Source: Prevotella sp. (GTDB taxonomy: Bacteria > Bacteroidota > Bacteroidia > Bacteroidales > Bacteroidaceae). Taken from it: a stretch of 43,028 nucleotides of DNA. The number at the start of each line of letters is the position of its first letter. Position 1 is the first letter of the stretch. Location: contig JAEAMQ010000063.1 of assembly GCA_016901395.1 (NCBI GenBank), positions 1 to 43,028 of the forward strand, read 5' to 3'. Positions 34,456-43,028 of the stretch are shown one piece after another. Both the position numbers and the translations under genes were made by a program. The notes below the pieces were generated by a model that saw only the letters and a program-made list of their open reading frames with translations, did not search any database and was not told where the DNA came from.

Positions 34456-35772
34456 ATGAAGAAAACACAGTTTTTCCTTATCGATAGATTGAGTTTAATG
34501 GTAGTCGACCGTTGCTGTTTGGCCATGTTGCTGACCGTCATGAGCGTTCCAAGTCTCAATGCTCAGACATCAGTCGATGTGCCCGACACGTTATCCCTCT
34601 CGCCGAGGTGCCGACAGGATAGTCTCGTTCACGAGGACTTTGTGGAGCGACTGACACACACGCGATGGTTTCAGGCCACCTTCAGTGGGACTGCCCTGAT
34701 AGTCCGTGGACTTTTAGTGAAGAGTGAGGACAGGCAGTTCAGACAACTGCGTGATACCTACGCCCCCCATTTTCATACTAAAATCGATAACTACAGCCAA
34801 TATCTTCCGGCTGCAGTGATGTTCGGGCTGAAGGCATCGGGGGTGGAGAGCCGTAGTTCGTGGAGTCGCATGCTGCTGAGCGATGCGGTGTCGATGGCTA
34901 TGATGACGGGCGTGGTACAAGGGTTGAAGCACACCACTCATGTCGAGCGTCCTGACGGTTCCAATAGCAATAGCTTCCCGTCGGGCCACACGGCTACGGC
35001 TTTCATGACGGCCACGATGCTCACCAAGGAGTATGGGCACCTCAGTCCGTGGGTGGGTGTGGGGGCCTATACGCTGGCCACGGCCACGGGACTCATGCGC
35101 ATCGGCAACAACAAACACTGGATGAGCGACGTGCTGGTGGGGGCAGGCGTGGGCCTTATCTCCACCGAACTGAGCTATTGGCTGGTCGATGCCATCTGTA
35201 AGGACCGCGGACTGCTGCGCCCCGGCGACGACCGGCCTAAGCCGATCGACGAGACCCGTCGTCCGAGTTTTGTGGGGCTATACATGGGTTGGAACGTGCC
35301 GCCGGGGCGCGTGAGGGTGGGCGAGGGCCTGTCCTACAAGGCATCCTCCGGCACCACGATAGGTCTTGAGGGGGCCTATTTCCTCAACCGATATGTCGGC
35401 GTGGGCGGTCGCGCGGCCCTGTCCAATCTGCAGCTGGAGGTCGACGGCGTGTCTTCGCCCGACAACATGGTCGACTATACGAGTCTGGCCGTAGGTCCCT
35501 ACTTCGCGCTGCCCTTGGGACATCGGTGGAGCATGGGCTCCAAACTCCTTGCAGGCGAGGTGTGGTATCCCGAAACCTCACTTGGCAGCGTCATCGTTGC
35601 ACGTCACCACGGACTACTTTTCGGCACGGGCCTTTCCTTAGAATATCAGTTGAAAAACCGTATGGCAGGTAGTTTGTTTGTCGACGACGGTTTTCAGATA
35701 ATGCCTGACAGCCAAAACCATGGATACCTCCACACATTGGCTGTCGGCACAAAAGTCGCCATCAGATTGTAA
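34456..35772 (+). CDS. PAP2-family phosphatase fused to a C-terminal beta-barrel domain
   Basis: This 438-residue envelope protein begins with a signal-like N-terminus ending LNAQ (about residue 36). The PAP2 acid-phosphatase domain (about 75-250) has all three signature motifs: K158-x6-R165-P166, P175-S-G-H178, and R215-x5-H221-x3-D225. It should therefore be catalytically active on a lipid phosphate or pyrophosphate. From about residue 275 to the end the sequence alternates hydrophobic and polar residues with aromatic turns ('YKASSGTTIGLEGAYFLNRY', 'VGPYFALPLGHRWSMGSKLL', 'LHTLAVGTKVAIRL'), as in small outer-membrane beta-barrels. The fusion places a phosphatase at the outer membrane. The substrate could be lipid A phosphate, given the upstream cluster (inference). 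The next gene starts 23 bases later. Confidence 0.87.
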   Translation: MKKTQFFLIDRLSLMVVDRCCLAMLLTVMSVPSLNAQTSVDVPDTLSLSPRCRQDSLVHEDFVERLTHTRWFQATFSGTALIVRGLLVKSEDRQFRQLRDTYAPHFHTKIDNYSQYLPAAVMFGLKASGVESRSSWSRMLLSDAVSMAMMTGVVQGLKHTTHVERPDGSNSNSFPSGHTATAFMTATMLTKEYGHLSPWVGVGAYTLATATGLMRIGNNKHWMSDVLVGAGVGLISTELSYWLVDAICKDRGLLRPGDDRPKPIDETRRPSFVGLYMGWNVPPGRVRVGEGLSYKASSGTTIGLEGAYFLNRYVGVGGRAALSNLQLEVDGVSSPDNMVDYTSLAVGPYFALPLGHRWSMGSKLLAGEVWYPETSLGSVIVARHHGLLFGTGLSLEYQLKNRMAGSLFVDDGFQIMPDSQNHGYLHTLAVGTKVAIRL

Positions 35773-35795
35773 ACAGTAATCAACACATACTAAGA

Positions 35796-37076
35796 ATGAA
35801 AACAAAAGAGATTGTATCAGGTTTTTTATTGCTCGCCGCGACGATGTCGGCGAGCGCACAACACGGCTTGGACTATTTCCTTGTCCAGGCTCGTCAGAAC
35901 AGTCCGCTGATTGTGATGAACCGCAATCAGAAGGCCATCGATGCCGAGGAGATGCAGCGACTGAAGGCTGCCTACACCCATTCGCGCCTCGAACTGGCCG
36001 GCGACCTGCTATTTGTGCCCATCGTTTCGACCGACAATGGGAAGACAAGTTTTAAGATGGATGCACAGAGTGCCAACAGTTATTACGGCTACGATCTTGG
36101 ACAGAGCAGCAGCCATCTCACGATGGGGCTCAACTGGGTGCAGCCGTTGACCGGCACCCGTGGATTGCGCGATGCGCAGGAGTTGCTCCGCGTGAACCAA
36201 TCCATTGCCGACAACAACATCCAGCTCACCGGTCACGACCTCAGTCGTCAGGTTACCGAGCAGTATCTGCTCTGCCAACTCGACATGGCCAACGAGCGGT
36301 CGGCACGCGAGATAGACAGTTTGCTGGTGAAACAGATGGATATTGTGACCCGTCTGGCCAATCATGGGCTTACCAGTCCCACCGACGTGCAGCTGTTGCG
36401 GATTGAGCAACAGGCCAACGAGAGTCTGCGACAACAGGCCTACCAGTCTTATCTCACCCACCGCACGGAACTCAACACTATCTGCGGCATCAGCGATTCG
36501 GCATCGTTGGCTCCCGTGAAAATCACAGAACGACTTGCGCCTTCGGCACAGTCGGCCTTCCTCGAACAGTATCGTCTCGACAGCCTTCAGGCGCAGTCCA
36601 ACTATCGCACCTACCTCAACCAGTATCGTCCGCAACTCTCCCTCTATGCCAGTGGGGGCACGCAGACCGGTCCTTACAAGGACATCTACAAGCGTTGGGG
36701 TGCGAGTGCAGGGCTGCATTTCTCTTGGACATTGTCCGACGGCAAACAGTTGAAGAACCGGCAACGGCAGATGGAGATTCAGCAAAACACCATCCAAGCC
36801 GAGCGTCAATATGCCGAGACCACCCGACAGACACGCCTCTCGCAACTTGTTCAGATGCTTCGGTCGCAGGATGAGCAGATAGCCAATGGCCAGCAACAGC
36901 TCGACAGCTACCGCAATCTGCTGGCCGACTATCAGAAGGAAATTATGGCGGGACGGCGGTCCATCGTCGATTATGTCAACGTTTTCAGGAATTATCGCCT
37001 GCAAACGCGCACACTCAACGAGTTGGAAATCAACAGAGAGATATTGGCAAACACCTATAATTATTGGAATTGGTAA
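35796..37076 (+). CDS. TolC-family outer-membrane efflux protein
   Basis: This 426-residue protein has the signal peptide MKTKEIVSGFLLLAATMSASAQ. Two long helical hairpin repeats flank beta segments. Heptad-rich stretches include 'EEMQRLKAAYTHSRLELAG', 'LLRIEQQANESLRQQAYQSY', 'RQRQMEIQQNTIQAERQYAE' and 'SQDEQIANGQQQLDSYRNLL'. Strand regions ('HLTMGLNWVQPL', 'GASAGLHFSWTLSDGKQLKN') would form the trimeric barrel. It lacks a lipobox. It should form the outer-membrane channel of the tripartite pump whose adaptor and RND genes follow. The stop is 2 bases before the adaptor start. Confidence 0.88.
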   Translation: MKTKEIVSGFLLLAATMSASAQHGLDYFLVQARQNSPLIVMNRNQKAIDAEEMQRLKAAYTHSRLELAGDLLFVPIVSTDNGKTSFKMDAQSANSYYGYDLGQSSSHLTMGLNWVQPLTGTRGLRDAQELLRVNQSIADNNIQLTGHDLSRQVTEQYLLCQLDMANERSAREIDSLLVKQMDIVTRLANHGLTSPTDVQLLRIEQQANESLRQQAYQSYLTHRTELNTICGISDSASLAPVKITERLAPSAQSAFLEQYRLDSLQAQSNYRTYLNQYRPQLSLYASGGTQTGPYKDIYKRWGASAGLHFSWTLSDGKQLKNRQRQMEIQQNTIQAERQYAETTRQTRLSQLVQMLRSQDEQIANGQQQLDSYRNLLADYQKEIMAGRRSIVDYVNVFRNYRLQTRTLNELEINREILANTYNYWNW

Positions 37077-37078
37077 AG

Positions 37079-37960
37079 ATGAAAGCATTGGTTTTAACCT
37101 TATCTGCAGCCGTCATCATGGTCGGCTGCAGCCAAAACAACCCTTCGGCCGACATCACGCCGAAGGCATACACCGAGATTTCCGTAACCCACGTGGAGGA
37201 AGGAAGCATCAGTCGGCAGCTCGAACTGCGGGTCGAGACCGAGTATCTGCACACCACGGACATTACGGCGCCTGTCAACGGGTTTATCCGTAGCATGAGT
37301 ATCCAGCCTGGCCAGCGTGTGGGGCGTGGCGGATTTCTGTTCTCGATGGTCAGCGCCGAGCAGAATGCGCTGGGCATGAACACCACGCCGACGGTGGTGA
37401 GAGCATCGCGTCCGTCGGTGGTGTCGGCCGTAGGTCCACAGAACGGCAGTTATGTGACCGAGGGAAGTGTGGTCTGCACGCTCACCGATATGTCGAGTTT
37501 AGTGTTCAAAGTGAAGGTTCCGACCGAGTATAGCAAGTGCATCCATGAGGGCACGCGGTGCACGATTGTCATGCCCGACGGCCGAAAACTCGCCTCAACC
37601 CTGTCCATGCCGCTCATGCAGATGGCCGTAAGCGACCAGACCATCGACTATGTGGCGCGGGCAAACATATCTTCCCTGCCTGCTGGATTAGTGGCCAAAG
37701 CCCTCGTGAGCGTAGGCAGTGCATCGGTAAAAAGCCATCAGACACTGCCGTTGGAGGCTGTTCAGAGTGACGACAACATGACCAGCTACTGGGTAATGAA
37801 GCTCACGAGCGACTCGACGGTAGTGAAAGTGCCCGTTACGCTGGGCAATCGCAACAGTCAGTCGGTAGAAATTCTCTCGCCGCAGTTGTCGTCCCGCGAC
37901 CGCATTGTGCAGCAGGGTGCCTACGGATTGACCGAGGACGCACTGGTAAAGATAAAGTAA
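37079..37960 (+). CDS. Membrane-fusion (HlyD/RND adaptor) lipoprotein
   Basis: This 293-residue periplasmic adaptor has a lipoprotein signal with lipobox 'IMVGC' (Cys17). Order: beta-barrel and lipoyl-like halves ('TTDITAPVNGFIRSMSIQPG', 'VVRASRPSVVSAVGPQNGSY', 'VTEGSVVCTLTDMSSLVFKV'), then the barrel and membrane-proximal region ('LPLEAVQSDDNMTSYWVMKL', 'VPVTLGNRNSQSVEILSPQ'). The coiled-coil hairpin between the lipoyl halves is almost absent ('SAEQNALGMNT'), so this is a short adaptor. It should link the RND pump to the TolC-family channel. ATG 37079 is chosen over an in-frame TTG at 37064, which lies inside the upstream gene. The RND gene starts 10 bases after the stop. Confidence 0.88.
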   Translation: MKALVLTLSAAVIMVGCSQNNPSADITPKAYTEISVTHVEEGSISRQLELRVETEYLHTTDITAPVNGFIRSMSIQPGQRVGRGGFLFSMVSAEQNALGMNTTPTVVRASRPSVVSAVGPQNGSYVTEGSVVCTLTDMSSLVFKVKVPTEYSKCIHEGTRCTIVMPDGRKLASTLSMPLMQMAVSDQTIDYVARANISSLPAGLVAKALVSVGSASVKSHQTLPLEAVQSDDNMTSYWVMKLTSDSTVVKVPVTLGNRNSQSVEILSPQLSSRDRIVQQGAYGLTEDALVKIK

Positions 37961-37970
37961 GGAGGCTGCG

Positions 37971-40900
37971 ATGAATACAAATCAGAAGCAATCGATGTAC
38001 CAGCTGTACATGAAACCGATCATCTTTATCGGTGTATTGTTGCTCTTGGCGGGCATCTACAGCTACACAAACATGAGCAAGGGGCTCTTTCCCGAGGTGC
38101 AGTTCCCACGCATCACCCTCATCGCCAATGCCGGACAGCAGCCCGTAGACCGCATGATGATCACGGTGACGAAACCTTTGGAGAGTGCCGTGAAGAAGGT
38201 ACAGGGCGTCACTATCGTCAAGAGCAGCACCAGCAGGGGCAGTTGCACCATCGACGTCTATTTCAAATGGGGCCTCGACATCTACGCGCAGAAGGCGCAG
38301 TTGGAGAGTCGTATCAACGAGATCAAGAGCTTCTTGCCGGCTGGAACGGTCATTTCGACCGAGGTGATGAACCAGTCTCTCTTTCCCGTCTACGGCTATA
38401 CGCTCAAGAGTAAGACCCACACGAAGATAGAAATGCGTGATGTTGCCAACCTCGTGGTACGTCCGATGTTCTCGCAGGTGGATGGTATCAGTAATGTGGT
38501 GGTATATGGCGGCAAGGCCAAAGAGTTTGTGGTGATACCCGATGCGGCCAAAATGTCGGCCCTCGGACTCACGCCACAGGACATCAAACGGGCCTTCCAG
38601 CAGACCAATTTCATTGAGAGCAACGGACAGGTGGCCGATTATCACCGGCTCTACCTTACCCTGACGGACACCCGAATACAAACCATCCAACAGCTGGAGA
38701 ATACCATTATCCGCAACAACAGCAACCGCACGGTGAGGCTTTCGGACATTGCGCGGGTGGAAGTGCAGAACCAACAGGAGTTCATCAAGATCAATGCCGA
38801 CGGCGACGATGCCGTGCTTATCGACTTAGTGAAGCAACCCGGCATGAACCTTCTTACCTTTGCACAGAACGTCGAGGCCAAGCACAAAGAGGTGGTGAAG
38901 GCACTTCCCGCTGGCTATGAGCTGAAACCTTACTACAATCAGAGTGCTTTCGTGTCAAACAGCGTATCGAGTGTGATTCACACCATACTCGAAGGACTCC
39001 TCCTGGCCATCATCGTGATGATCATTGCACTACGTTCCTGGCGGGCGAGCATGGCCGTCATCCTGTCCATTCCGATAACATTCTGCTTCAGTTTGCTGCT
39101 CATCAGCCTGGCCGGAATTACCATCAACGTGATGTCTTTGGGTGCCATAGCAGCGTCGGTGGGCTTGATTCTCGACGACGCGGTGGTGATTATCGAGCAG
39201 ATTTACCGCGAACAGGAGGAATATCCCGATAAGTCTCGCCTCGAAGTGATTAAGGACTCCATACACAATCTGTTCCCCGCGATGGTGGCATCGTCACTCT
39301 CGACCATCGTCATCTATTTCCCGTTTAGGCTCATGAGCGGTCTTGCGGGCAGCTTTTTCAATGATTTAGCCACCACGATGGTGCTGACATTGGTGGCCTC
39401 ATTCTTTGTCACTTGGATACTCCTTCCTACGTTTTACCTCGCCCTGACCAACCGCATCGTGTTCAAACCACGCCATGCTGGTCAGTTGAAAGATGACTTG
39501 GAGAAGACTGCCATCAGTCAGGTGAGTTGGCTGACATGGGCTTATCGCCGGCCGTATATTTCCGTGATCTTCGTCGTTCTCATCGTGGTAAGTGGCTATT
39601 TTGCCTATCAAAACATGCAGACGGGATTCCTGCCCGAGCTCGACGAAGGTTCCATCGTGCTCGACTATCATTCTCCGGCCGGCACTGACTTGGAGGAAAC
39701 CGATCGTCTCTGTCGCCAGATGGAGAAGATTATCCTGAGCCATCCCGAGGTGGCCACCTATTCGAGACGCACTGCACTTGGTATGTCCTTCAGTGTGAAA
39801 CCTGCCAATTTCGGCGACTATTTGATTCAGTTGAAACCCAACCACAGAGAATCGACACCGCAAGTGATTAGTGATCTGCGTCGCGAAATCAGTCAGAAGG
39901 TGCCCCTGATGACCATCGACTTTGGACAACGCATTACCGATTTGCTGGGCGACCTGATGAGTACGTCGCAGCCTATCGAGGTAAAGATCTTCGGAGACGA
40001 CTACAACCGTCTGCAACAACTGTCCGCGCAGGCCGAGCAACTCATGCAGAAGACGCCCGGAGTGGTGGACATCAACAACGGTTTGGTGCCCGCAGGATCG
40101 TCGATAGTCTATACACCCAACGAGCAACTGCTGTCGCAATATGGCATCGCAATGGACAATTTCAGCGAGCAACTCTCCTGTTACGTGGGTGGAGTGCCCC
40201 TCAGTCAGAGTGCCAATATCATCGAACCCGACCCCTCGCAGACCGCCATGACGGGCGGATTGCAGATAGGTTCCATTCAGGATGGGGAACAGATGCGGCG
40301 CATTCTGCTACGATTTACCAACTTCACCGACAACCATCCTGAGAAGATTGCGCGCCAACCCATCTTCCTGCCCGACGGAACGACGCGACCCGTGAGTTTC
40401 TTCTGCAGCTATAAAGTGATTCCCGGCGAGATCGAGCAGAAGCGCGAGAACCTGAAAAGCGACATCACCCTCACTGCCAGACTCGACGGTCGCGACCTCG
40501 GAACCACCGTAGCCGACCTGCAGCACACCTTCCAGCAACAGCTGCACCTGCCGCAAGGTTACACCGTACAGTTCGGCGGAGCTTACTCCGAGCAACAACA
40601 GTCGTTCAAAGAACTGGCTACTATTCTCTGTTTAGCTATCCTTTTAGTGTTCGCCGTGCTCATGATGCTCATCCGAAAATGGCTCATGTCGCTCTCCATC
40701 CTGTTCATTGCGGTCATCGGCGCCTTTGGAAGTCTGCTGGCGCTCTACCTCACCGGCACCCCGCTCAACGTGAGTAGCTACACCGGCATCATCATGGTGG
40801 TGGGCATCATCGCCGAGAATGCCATCTTCACGATGAACCAATACGACATGAACCGCAAGGCCGGCGGCTCGGTATCAGAGTCGGTAGACTATGCCATCGC

Positions 40901-41102
40901 GCTGCGCATACGCCCCAAACTCATGACCGCCATCAGTGCCATACTGGCTTTGATGCCCCTGGCCTTAGGCATAGGACTCGGTGCCCAGATGCAGCAGCCA
41001 CTGGCCATCGCTGTGATAGGGGGCTTCTGCGTGGGGTTGCCGTTGCTGTTAGTGGTACTCCCCAGTCTGATTTTATGGATAAACAAGCATGAGTCTGAGT
41101 AA
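37971..41102 (+). CDS. RND-family efflux transporter, inner-membrane component
   Basis: This 1043-residue proton-driven pump of the AcrB/MdtB/CusA superfamily has the usual two halves of six helices with two large periplasmic loops. Typical parts are an N-terminal helix followed by 'GLFPEVQFPRITLIANAGQQ', 'VTKPLESAVKKVQGV', and the TM4 motif 'SVGLILDDAVVIIEQIYRE' with the proton-relay pair D402-D403. The second half has 'TGFLPELDEGSIVLDYHSP' and 'NVSSYTGIIMVVGIIAEN'. At the TM10 position where AcrB-type pumps carry Lys (AKN), this protein has Glu949 (AEN), a feature closer to metal-type pumps. Drug or lipid substrates and metal ions are both possible. It is part of the PAP2-tolC-adaptor-RND run and is followed by a two-component system. 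Confidence 0.93.
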   Translation: MNTNQKQSMYQLYMKPIIFIGVLLLLAGIYSYTNMSKGLFPEVQFPRITLIANAGQQPVDRMMITVTKPLESAVKKVQGVTIVKSSTSRGSCTIDVYFKWGLDIYAQKAQLESRINEIKSFLPAGTVISTEVMNQSLFPVYGYTLKSKTHTKIEMRDVANLVVRPMFSQVDGISNVVVYGGKAKEFVVIPDAAKMSALGLTPQDIKRAFQQTNFIESNGQVADYHRLYLTLTDTRIQTIQQLENTIIRNNSNRTVRLSDIARVEVQNQQEFIKINADGDDAVLIDLVKQPGMNLLTFAQNVEAKHKEVVKALPAGYELKPYYNQSAFVSNSVSSVIHTILEGLLLAIIVMIIALRSWRASMAVILSIPITFCFSLLLISLAGITINVMSLGAIAASVGLILDDAVVIIEQIYREQEEYPDKSRLEVIKDSIHNLFPAMVASSLSTIVIYFPFRLMSGLAGSFFNDLATTMVLTLVASFFVTWILLPTFYLALTNRIVFKPRHAGQLKDDLEKTAISQVSWLTWAYRRPYISVIFVVLIVVSGYFAYQNMQTGFLPELDEGSIVLDYHSPAGTDLEETDRLCRQMEKIILSHPEVATYSRRTALGMSFSVKPANFGDYLIQLKPNHRESTPQVISDLRREISQKVPLMTIDFGQRITDLLGDLMSTSQPIEVKIFGDDYNRLQQLSAQAEQLMQKTPGVVDINNGLVPAGSSIVYTPNEQLLSQYGIAMDNFSEQLSCYVGGVPLSQSANIIEPDPSQTAMTGGLQIGSIQDGEQMRRILLRFTNFTDNHPEKIARQPIFLPDGTTRPVSFFCSYKVIPGEIEQKRENLKSDITLTARLDGRDLGTTVADLQHTFQQQLHLPQGYTVQFGGAYSEQQQSFKELATILCLAILLVFAVLMMLIRKWLMSLSILFIAVIGAFGSLLALYLTGTPLNVSSYTGIIMVVGIIAENAIFTMNQYDMNRKAGGSVSESVDYAIALRIRPKLMTAISAILALMPLALGIGLGAQMQQPLAIAVIGGFCVGLPLLLVVLPSLILWINKHESE

Positions 41103-41109
41103 AAACGAT

Positions 41110-41117
41110 TATCTTTG
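41110..41117 (+). promoter_or_regulatory. -7 promoter box of the response regulator
   Basis: TATCTTTG lies 25 bases before the ATG at 41143 and just after the RND stop (41102). An exact TAnnTTTG match at this spacing suggests the two-component genes can be transcribed apart from the pump, and supports 41143 rather than upstream codons as the start. Confidence 0.6.
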
Positions 41118-41142
41118 TGCACAACAATCCAAGGAATGCACC

Positions 41143-41820
41143 ATGAAGATTCTGATCATAGAAGACGAGCGTAAGCTCTCCGACAGCATCCGGAGTTATC
41201 TCGAAAGCCAGAAATACCTATGCGAACAAGCCTTCGATTTTGCTGACGCCAAGCTGAAAGTGGGGGTCTACGACTACGATTGCGTGTTGCTCGACCTCAT
41301 GCTTCCGGGTGGCGATGGCATCGACCTGCTCAGGGAAATCAGGGCAAGGCGCAATCCGGTGGGCGTGATTATCATCTCGGCCAAGGACTCGCTGGAGGAC
41401 AAACTCACCGGATTGCAGATCGGGGCAGACGACTATCTGCCCAAGCCTTTTCCCTTGCCGGAGCTCTCCATGCGCATCTACGCGCTGATCCGACGCAAGG
41501 AATTTTCGACCACCAACGTGTTGCAGGCGGGCGAAGTGACCATCGACCTGCTCGAAAGGACCGTCAGCATCGATGGCACCGTGCTCGAACTGACCAAGAC
41601 CGAGTATGAGTTGCTCTTATTTTTCATCAGCAACCGCGGCAAGGTCATTACCAAATCGGCCATCGCCGAGCATCTCAGCGGCGAGATGGCCGATATGCTC
41701 GACAACTTCGATTTTATCTATAGTCACATCAAAAACCTCAAGGCCAAGTTGTCTGACAGTGGTGCTGCCGACCACATCAAGACTATCTATGGCATGGGTT
41801 ACAAATGGATTGAGTCATGA
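41143..41820 (+). CDS. OmpR/PhoB-family response regulator
   Basis: This 225-residue DNA-binding regulator has a receiver domain (1-120) with acidic pocket E7-D8, phosphoacceptor D51 in 'CVLLDLMLPGGDG', Ser79 and Lys101 in 'YLPKPF'. The winged-helix output domain (about 128-222) carries 'LTKTEYELLLFFISNRGKVI', 'FDFIYSHIKNLKAKL' and 'HIKTIYGMGYKW'. The frame is open 18 codons further upstream (41089), but that part overlaps the RND gene and the promoter box. The stop overlaps the kinase start by 4 bases. By analogy with CusR/RprY-like systems next to efflux genes, it probably controls the adjacent pump operon (inference). Confidence 0.93.
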   Translation: MKILIIEDERKLSDSIRSYLESQKYLCEQAFDFADAKLKVGVYDYDCVLLDLMLPGGDGIDLLREIRARRNPVGVIIISAKDSLEDKLTGLQIGADDYLPKPFPLPELSMRIYALIRRKEFSTTNVLQAGEVTIDLLERTVSIDGTVLELTKTEYELLLFFISNRGKVITKSAIAEHLSGEMADMLDNFDFIYSHIKNLKAKLSDSGAADHIKTIYGMGYKWIES

Positions 41821-42875
41821 AACAGCGCAAACTCATCAATCTCCTGTTGTCGAGATTTTCCATTTCGTTGGTTATCCTCCTGATACTGTCGGCTCCTCTG
41901 TTCTATTTCATTGTCATCCGATATTACTCCGAAGACCTGCGCGAGGTGGCGCAGATGGCGAACATCCCACTCTCGCGCCTCGATCTGGAGAAGGATGCCA
42001 TCATCGGACTGGTACTGCAGATACTCAGCATGGTCTTCGTGCTGGGCGCATCCATCTTCCTGGTCATGCGTCTGGTGCCGGTGAAACTATGGCGACCGTT
42101 CTACGACACGCTCGACAAAATCAGCCATTTCAAAGTGGAGGGTGGGCGAGTGCCGGTGTTTGCCGACTCGGAGGTGATGGAATTTAACCAGCTCAACGAC
42201 ACGTTGTCCCACATTCTCACGCAGAACGTGCGCAGCTATCAGGTGCAAAAGCAGTTCACCGAGAATGCATCGCACGAGCTGCAGACCCCACTGGCCATCG
42301 TGCAAGGTAAACTTGACCTACTCTCGCAGACCGCCAACCTCACCGAGGAGCAGGTGGAGCTGATCGAAGACGTGTATCATGAGATTGGCCGCATGTCGCG
42401 TCTCAACCGCAATCTGCTGTTGTTGGCCAAGATTGAGAATGCGCAGTATCAGCTCACCGACCATATCAATCTCGCCGACAAGCTCCATGCGTTGCTCCCT
42501 TCGCTCGAATTGCTGGCCGACGGACTCCACATCGACTGTCACATCGAGGACAAGTCGCTCACTGTGAACTGCAACGAGGTGCTGCTCGAAAGCATGATCC
42601 ATAACCTCATCGTGAACGCCGTGCGCCACAACCGGACCGGTGGCACCATCACGATTACCCTCGACGGCGGTCGGTTGGTGGTGGGCAACACCTCCGACGA
42701 ACCAGTCCTCGACACGCGATACATCTTTGAGCGTTTCCACCGCAGCATGTCATCGCAGAAAGGCAACGGTCTGGGGTTGGCCATTGTCAAATCCATTTGC
42801 GATTACCATCGGTGGTCCATCGCCTACGATTACCACGATAACTGGCATGAGTTCTGCGTCAATCTTGTGTCCTGA
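41817..42875 (+). CDS. Sensor histidine kinase
   Basis: This 352-residue membrane kinase has two transmembrane segments at about 14-36 (FSISLVILLILSAPLFYFIV) and 62-86 (LVLQILSMVFVLGASIFLVM), with only about 25 residues between them, so there is almost no periplasmic sensor domain. The H-box has H153 in 'FTENASHELQTPLAIVQ'. The ATPase domain has the N-box 'ESMIHNLIVNAVRHN', 'IFERFHRS' and G-box 'KGNGLGLAIVKSICDY'. A HAMP domain is not obvious. It likely senses a signal within the membrane or through a partner and phosphorylates the coupled regulator at D51. The start overlaps the regulator stop (ATGA). The 153 bases after it to the window end hold only a weak AAGCT/AGCTT stem near 43011-43024. 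Confidence 0.92.
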   Translation: MKQRKLINLLLSRFSISLVILLILSAPLFYFIVIRYYSEDLREVAQMANIPLSRLDLEKDAIIGLVLQILSMVFVLGASIFLVMRLVPVKLWRPFYDTLDKISHFKVEGGRVPVFADSEVMEFNQLNDTLSHILTQNVRSYQVQKQFTENASHELQTPLAIVQGKLDLLSQTANLTEEQVELIEDVYHEIGRMSRLNRNLLLLAKIENAQYQLTDHINLADKLHALLPSLELLADGLHIDCHIEDKSLTVNCNEVLLESMIHNLIVNAVRHNRTGGTITITLDGGRLVVGNTSDEPVLDTRYIFERFHRSMSSQKGNGLGLAIVKSICDYHRWSIAYDYHDNWHEFCVNLVS

Positions 42876-43028
42876 TGTTTTAGTTCCGAACCCCTTTGTT
42901 TAGGCTCACTTAATATTCCTGTGTTTTTAACACTTTGTATTATGCAAATAATTGCTTGACCCTGTATAGATAAAAACTAAGATCATTAACCCCTCTAAAT
43001 TCCGCTCTAAAGCTTTTGAGCTTGCAGT

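Noticed and set aside
42876..43028. Possible tRNA or small RNA at the window end
   Set aside because: No cloverleaf or conserved T-loop sequence is visible, only a 5-bp AAGCT/AGCTT stem.

Overview
The window reads as the chromosome of a gut- or rumen-type Bacteroidota, most likely a Prevotellaceae member (Prevotella, Segatella or Xylanibacter type). Four things support this. Polysaccharide-degrading enzymes are dense. Several secreted proteins end in the Prevotella-style tail 'NLAGQRV...GVVIRQGKKY'. Starts lack clear Shine-Dalgarno sites but are repeatedly preceded by the Bacteroidota -7 box TAnnTTTG (usually TATCTTTG). Base composition looks close to half G+C by eye. No tRNA, rRNA, CRISPR array, transposase or prophage gene was seen.

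Positions 1-27079 form a pectin / rhamnogalacturonan-I degradation region. In order it holds two secreted proteins of unknown function (the first cut by the window edge, the second internally duplicated), a PL1 pectate lyase with a decayed C-terminal module behind its stop codon, a 1142-residue PL11 rhamnogalacturonan lyase, a second PL1 on the minus strand, and a third PL1 divergent from it. Next come a DUF3826 protein and an overlapping beta-helix plus barrel protein, then a small FecR-N-terminus-like protein, an ECF sigma factor, and a DUF5703 glycosidase-like protein. On the minus strand follow a gene remnant, a WG-repeat membrane protein, a GH2 enzyme and a GH106 alpha-L-rhamnosidase. Together these could cut homogalacturonan (PL1) and the RG-I backbone (PL11), then remove rhamnose and galactosyl residues (GH106, GH2). 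No SusC/SusD pair, sugar transporter or hybrid two-component sensor lies in the window; the only local regulators are the sigma factor and its possible partner.

Positions 27167-29892 are housekeeping: rlmH with an overlapping DUF4491 membrane gene, and a phosphohexomutase transcribed the other way.

Positions 30215-34024 are a compact four-gene plus-strand cluster: an ArnT-like GT-C glycosyltransferase, a UDP-uronate epimerase-like enzyme, a polyprenyl-phosphate glycosyltransferase and a tandem LAB_N membrane protein. This is the set expected for adding a sugar, plausibly a uronic acid, to lipid A or another envelope lipid through a polyprenyl-phosphate donor. A 430-base intergenic region with a family of short palindromic repeats follows.

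Positions 34456-42875 hold a PAP2 phosphatase fused to an outer-membrane-type beta-barrel, then TolC, membrane-fusion lipoprotein, RND pump, response regulator and histidine kinase, all on the plus strand with tight spacing. The regulator has its own TATCTTTG box inside the end of the pump gene.

Most notable for follow-up are the broken C-terminal module after the first PL1, the stand-alone FecR-N-like gene next to the sigma factor, the lipid-glycosylation cluster next to the PAP2-barrel fusion, and the unassigned beta-helix plus barrel enzyme.
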